This document shows, one piece after another, positions 62,412 to 64,000 of a stretch of DNA of 64,000 nucleotides. The notes under the pieces were generated by a model. It made no database searches and was not told the DNA's origin. It was given only the letters and a program-made list of their open reading frames with translations. The stretch is from positions 23,598,069 to 23,662,068 of the forward strand of contig NC_070607.1 in NCBI RefSeq assembly GCF_027172205.1, written 5' to 3'. Every line of letters starts with the position of its first letter. Position 1 is the first letter of the stretch. Both the position numbers and the translations under genes were made by a program. This stretch comes from Podarcis raffonei. Lineage: Eukaryota; Chordata; Lepidosauria; Squamata; Lacertidae.

Positions 62412-63645
62412 GTACCTACAACAGTTCCTTTGCTTTGCAAATGCATACCCATGCACCAAAAAAAGTTGGTGAAATTGCAGCCAAACCTATTTTTGATTTC
62501 TGCTTACTTAATACTATGAGCATTTTCTTTGGGCATCTACTTTTTAAAGAATTTCACGGGTTTATTTAATGTCCAAACTCATTACAAACAAATGTAAATG
62601 AAAGCTCCATAAAGCACAGAGCAATTTCAGAAAAAAATATATAGATATGCTAACACTTCCAAGACATTTATCAACCAGAAATTTAAAAGAAAGTTTTGCT
62701 AAAGTCAGTATTTACCGCTAAGAGTACTCACCTGTTGTTTCAAATGCTTAAAAGCCACCTCTCCATTTTGGGGGTCATTCAAGGCCTCTTGTAAAGCTTG
62801 GTGAGAGAGGATTTGGTCCTTAAGTACATAATTTATACCTGAAGAGGAAATGCATTATTATCCCTTGCCTGAGTTTCAACTGAGGCAGTCACAAAGAACC
62901 TCCTTCCAAGTAGATACATCTTGTACACGGAAGGATGGCATGATGGGCCTGTGCAACTCCCAACCTTGACAGGTTGTGCCACTGCTGCTTATGGAGAGGG
63001 GAAAAGAGGCAACATGGGGCAAACTCATTTATGCAGCAAATGCTGCACCCCTGTCAATGCAGTTGCACCATAGCAATGCCCCCGCCTCCTTGCCCCTCCA
63101 TCTCTTACAAACAGCAGCAACACAACTGACCAGAGGTGTCAGGTGAGCACCATCAACCCACTACACTGTCCCCTCCTGTGACCAAGTTACTAACCATATG
63201 AGAGTACACAATTTTGAACAGCAAAAATATTTTAAACAGTCGGTGTTTAAAGGTTTTCTAGTTCCATCCTTACATACAGTGGTACCTCTGGTTGTGGACG
63301 GGATCCGTTCTGGAGCTCGGGTCGGATCCCGAGGTTTCCACAACCGGAAGGACCGCTTCTGTGCATGTGCGCAGTAGAGTGCTTCTGTGCATGCGTGCGC
63401 GGCGAAACACTTCCAGGTTTGCCGCTTTCACAACCCGAAGTTTACATTACCCAAGGGTAACGTAAGCCGAGGTGCTACTGTATTCTAAAAACATTAGGCT
63501 TTGACCATTAGGATTATTTCTACTCTATTTCCTCAACAACCGACGTAATCTCTTATAAAAATAAAACAGACTCACAGTTACTTGCTCTTCTTAGCTTTCT
63601 AATTAAGTCCTCCAACTCTTCTTTAGACAGCGCAGAAATCGGTAC
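58774..63645 (-). CDS. TRMT13: tRNA 2'-O-methyltransferase TRM13 homologue, 3' part (7 exons, N-terminus beyond window)
   Basis: Exons in transcript order: 63582-63645, 62732-62838, 61918-62085, 61556-61622, 60379-60453, 59287-59698, 58774-58969. They sum to 1089 bp: 362 codons in one frame, then TAA. Human TRMT13 (CCDC76) is about 481 aa, so roughly 120 N-terminal residues, including the small zinc fingers, lie past the right edge. The methyltransferase core is clear: the SAM-binding loop FVEFGAGRGKLSHWVDIA, then GIGKHVCGAATDLALRC, then VIALCCHHRCDWKHYVG and MTSWATCGMR. The enzyme family 2'-O-methylates nucleotide 4 of the acceptor stem of some tRNAs (Gly, Pro, His in yeast). The human motif reads KHLCGMATD, so L to V and M to A changes are present. 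An acidic linker (SNETEEHDQDEY) precedes the C-terminal helix region. The gene is tail to tail with LRRC39. Confidence 0.96.
60043..60166. mobile_element. fold-back hAT-like element, TRMT13 intron
   Basis: CAGTGTTTCCCAAACTTGGG at the left is inverted as CCCAAGTTTGGGAAAC at the right, with GGACTACAACTCTCATCATC and GGGAATTGTAGTTCG inside: a near-complete hairpin of about 120 bp. Confidence 0.75.
60849..61100. mobile_element. pogo-like MITE, third family, TRMT13 intron
   Basis: CAGTGGTACCTCGGTTTTTA to AAACCGAGGTACCACTG. The interior repeats TTTTCGAA phrases, matching the worn copy at 17.3 kb in its GGTCTTCCAGAACGGATT region. Confidence 0.85.
62377..62410. repeat. (GT)n microsatellite, TRMT13 intron
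   Basis: Seventeen GT units. Confidence 0.95.
63277..63480. mobile_element. pogo-like MITE, fourth family, TRMT13 intron
   Basis: CAGTGGTACCTCTGGTTGTG to AGCCGAGGTGCTACTG, with TA flanks. The interior is GC-rich and shares little with the other families. Confidence 0.8.
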
Positions 63646-63718
63646 CTGCTGAAGGGTACACAAAAGGAAACTTATACAAACTTTATTCTTTTCTCTGTTT
63701 ATAAAAGAAAAGGTTAGC

Positions 63719-63720
<2 letters not shown>

Positions 63721-63803
<83 letters not shown>
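63721..63803. repeat. (CA)n(TA)n compound microsatellite, TRMT13 intron
   Basis: About 19 CA units run directly into about 22 TA units. The array lies 75 bp upstream of a TRMT13 exon in transcript direction. Confidence 0.95.
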
Positions 63804-63806
<3 letters not shown>

Positions 63807-64000
63807 AGCAGTATTAAATTTGATCTGATTCAAACAAGGTGCACCTGCCCTTGGACTGGTGCTGATCACCAAGAAGAAGGGATCATGTACGGATCCCCTG
63901 GGCATGATCCTCAAATTCTCTCCAATTAGGAAATGTAGTGACTAGACAAAGGAGAATAAAAGGGAATTGAATGCAGAAGGAATAATGGTGCAATTCTCCC

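Overview
The window is nuclear DNA from a squamate reptile. It carries four vertebrate genes with normal GT-AG introns in a conserved order, plus a squamate-typical repeat load: Sauria-type tRNA SINEs ending in ACCTTT, BovB (RTE) LINE 3' ends, CR1, L1 and L2-like LINE tails, hAT elements and large numbers of small TIR elements. A lizard is more likely than a snake, but I cannot fix the species.

Layout. 1-12.5 kb is repeat-rich intergenic DNA with no recognisable exon. RTCA (RNA 3'-terminal phosphate cyclase) lies on the minus strand at 12725-26249, with 11 coding exons giving 366 aa. A 1.8 kb head-to-head spacer follows, carrying CR1 and BovB insertions. DBT (E2 subunit of the branched-chain 2-oxo acid dehydrogenase complex) lies on the plus strand at 28089-44516, with 11 exons giving 492 aa. 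LRRC39 (myomasp, muscle M-band leucine-rich repeat protein) lies on the plus strand at 48934-58541, with 8 coding exons giving 337 aa. TRMT13 (tRNA 2'-O-methyltransferase for position 4) lies on the minus strand from 58774 to past the right edge; the seven 3' coding exons, 362 codons, are present. LRRC39 and TRMT13 are tail to tail with 232 bp between stop codons. From memory, the order and relative strands match the mirror image of human 1p21.2 (TRMT13, LRRC39, DBT, RTCA), where CDC14A would come next on the left. I rebuilt the coding exons by eye from splice sites, phase and remembered human proteins; every exon junction keeps frame.

The genes do not form one pathway. They are housekeeping RNA-end processing, mitochondrial valine/leucine/isoleucine catabolism, a sarcomere protein and a tRNA modifier, linked by old synteny. 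The most unusual material is in the repeats. An L2-like LINE tail runs right up to the RTCA exon 9 splice donor. A TIR element family keeps its ends but has different interiors, and one copy has grown a nine-copy 67-bp minisatellite. There is a perfect 62-bp palindrome in a DBT intron, and small pogo-like elements built from a repeated short internal phrase. Three hAT copies with perfect 8-bp target duplications and several nested insertions allow relative dating.
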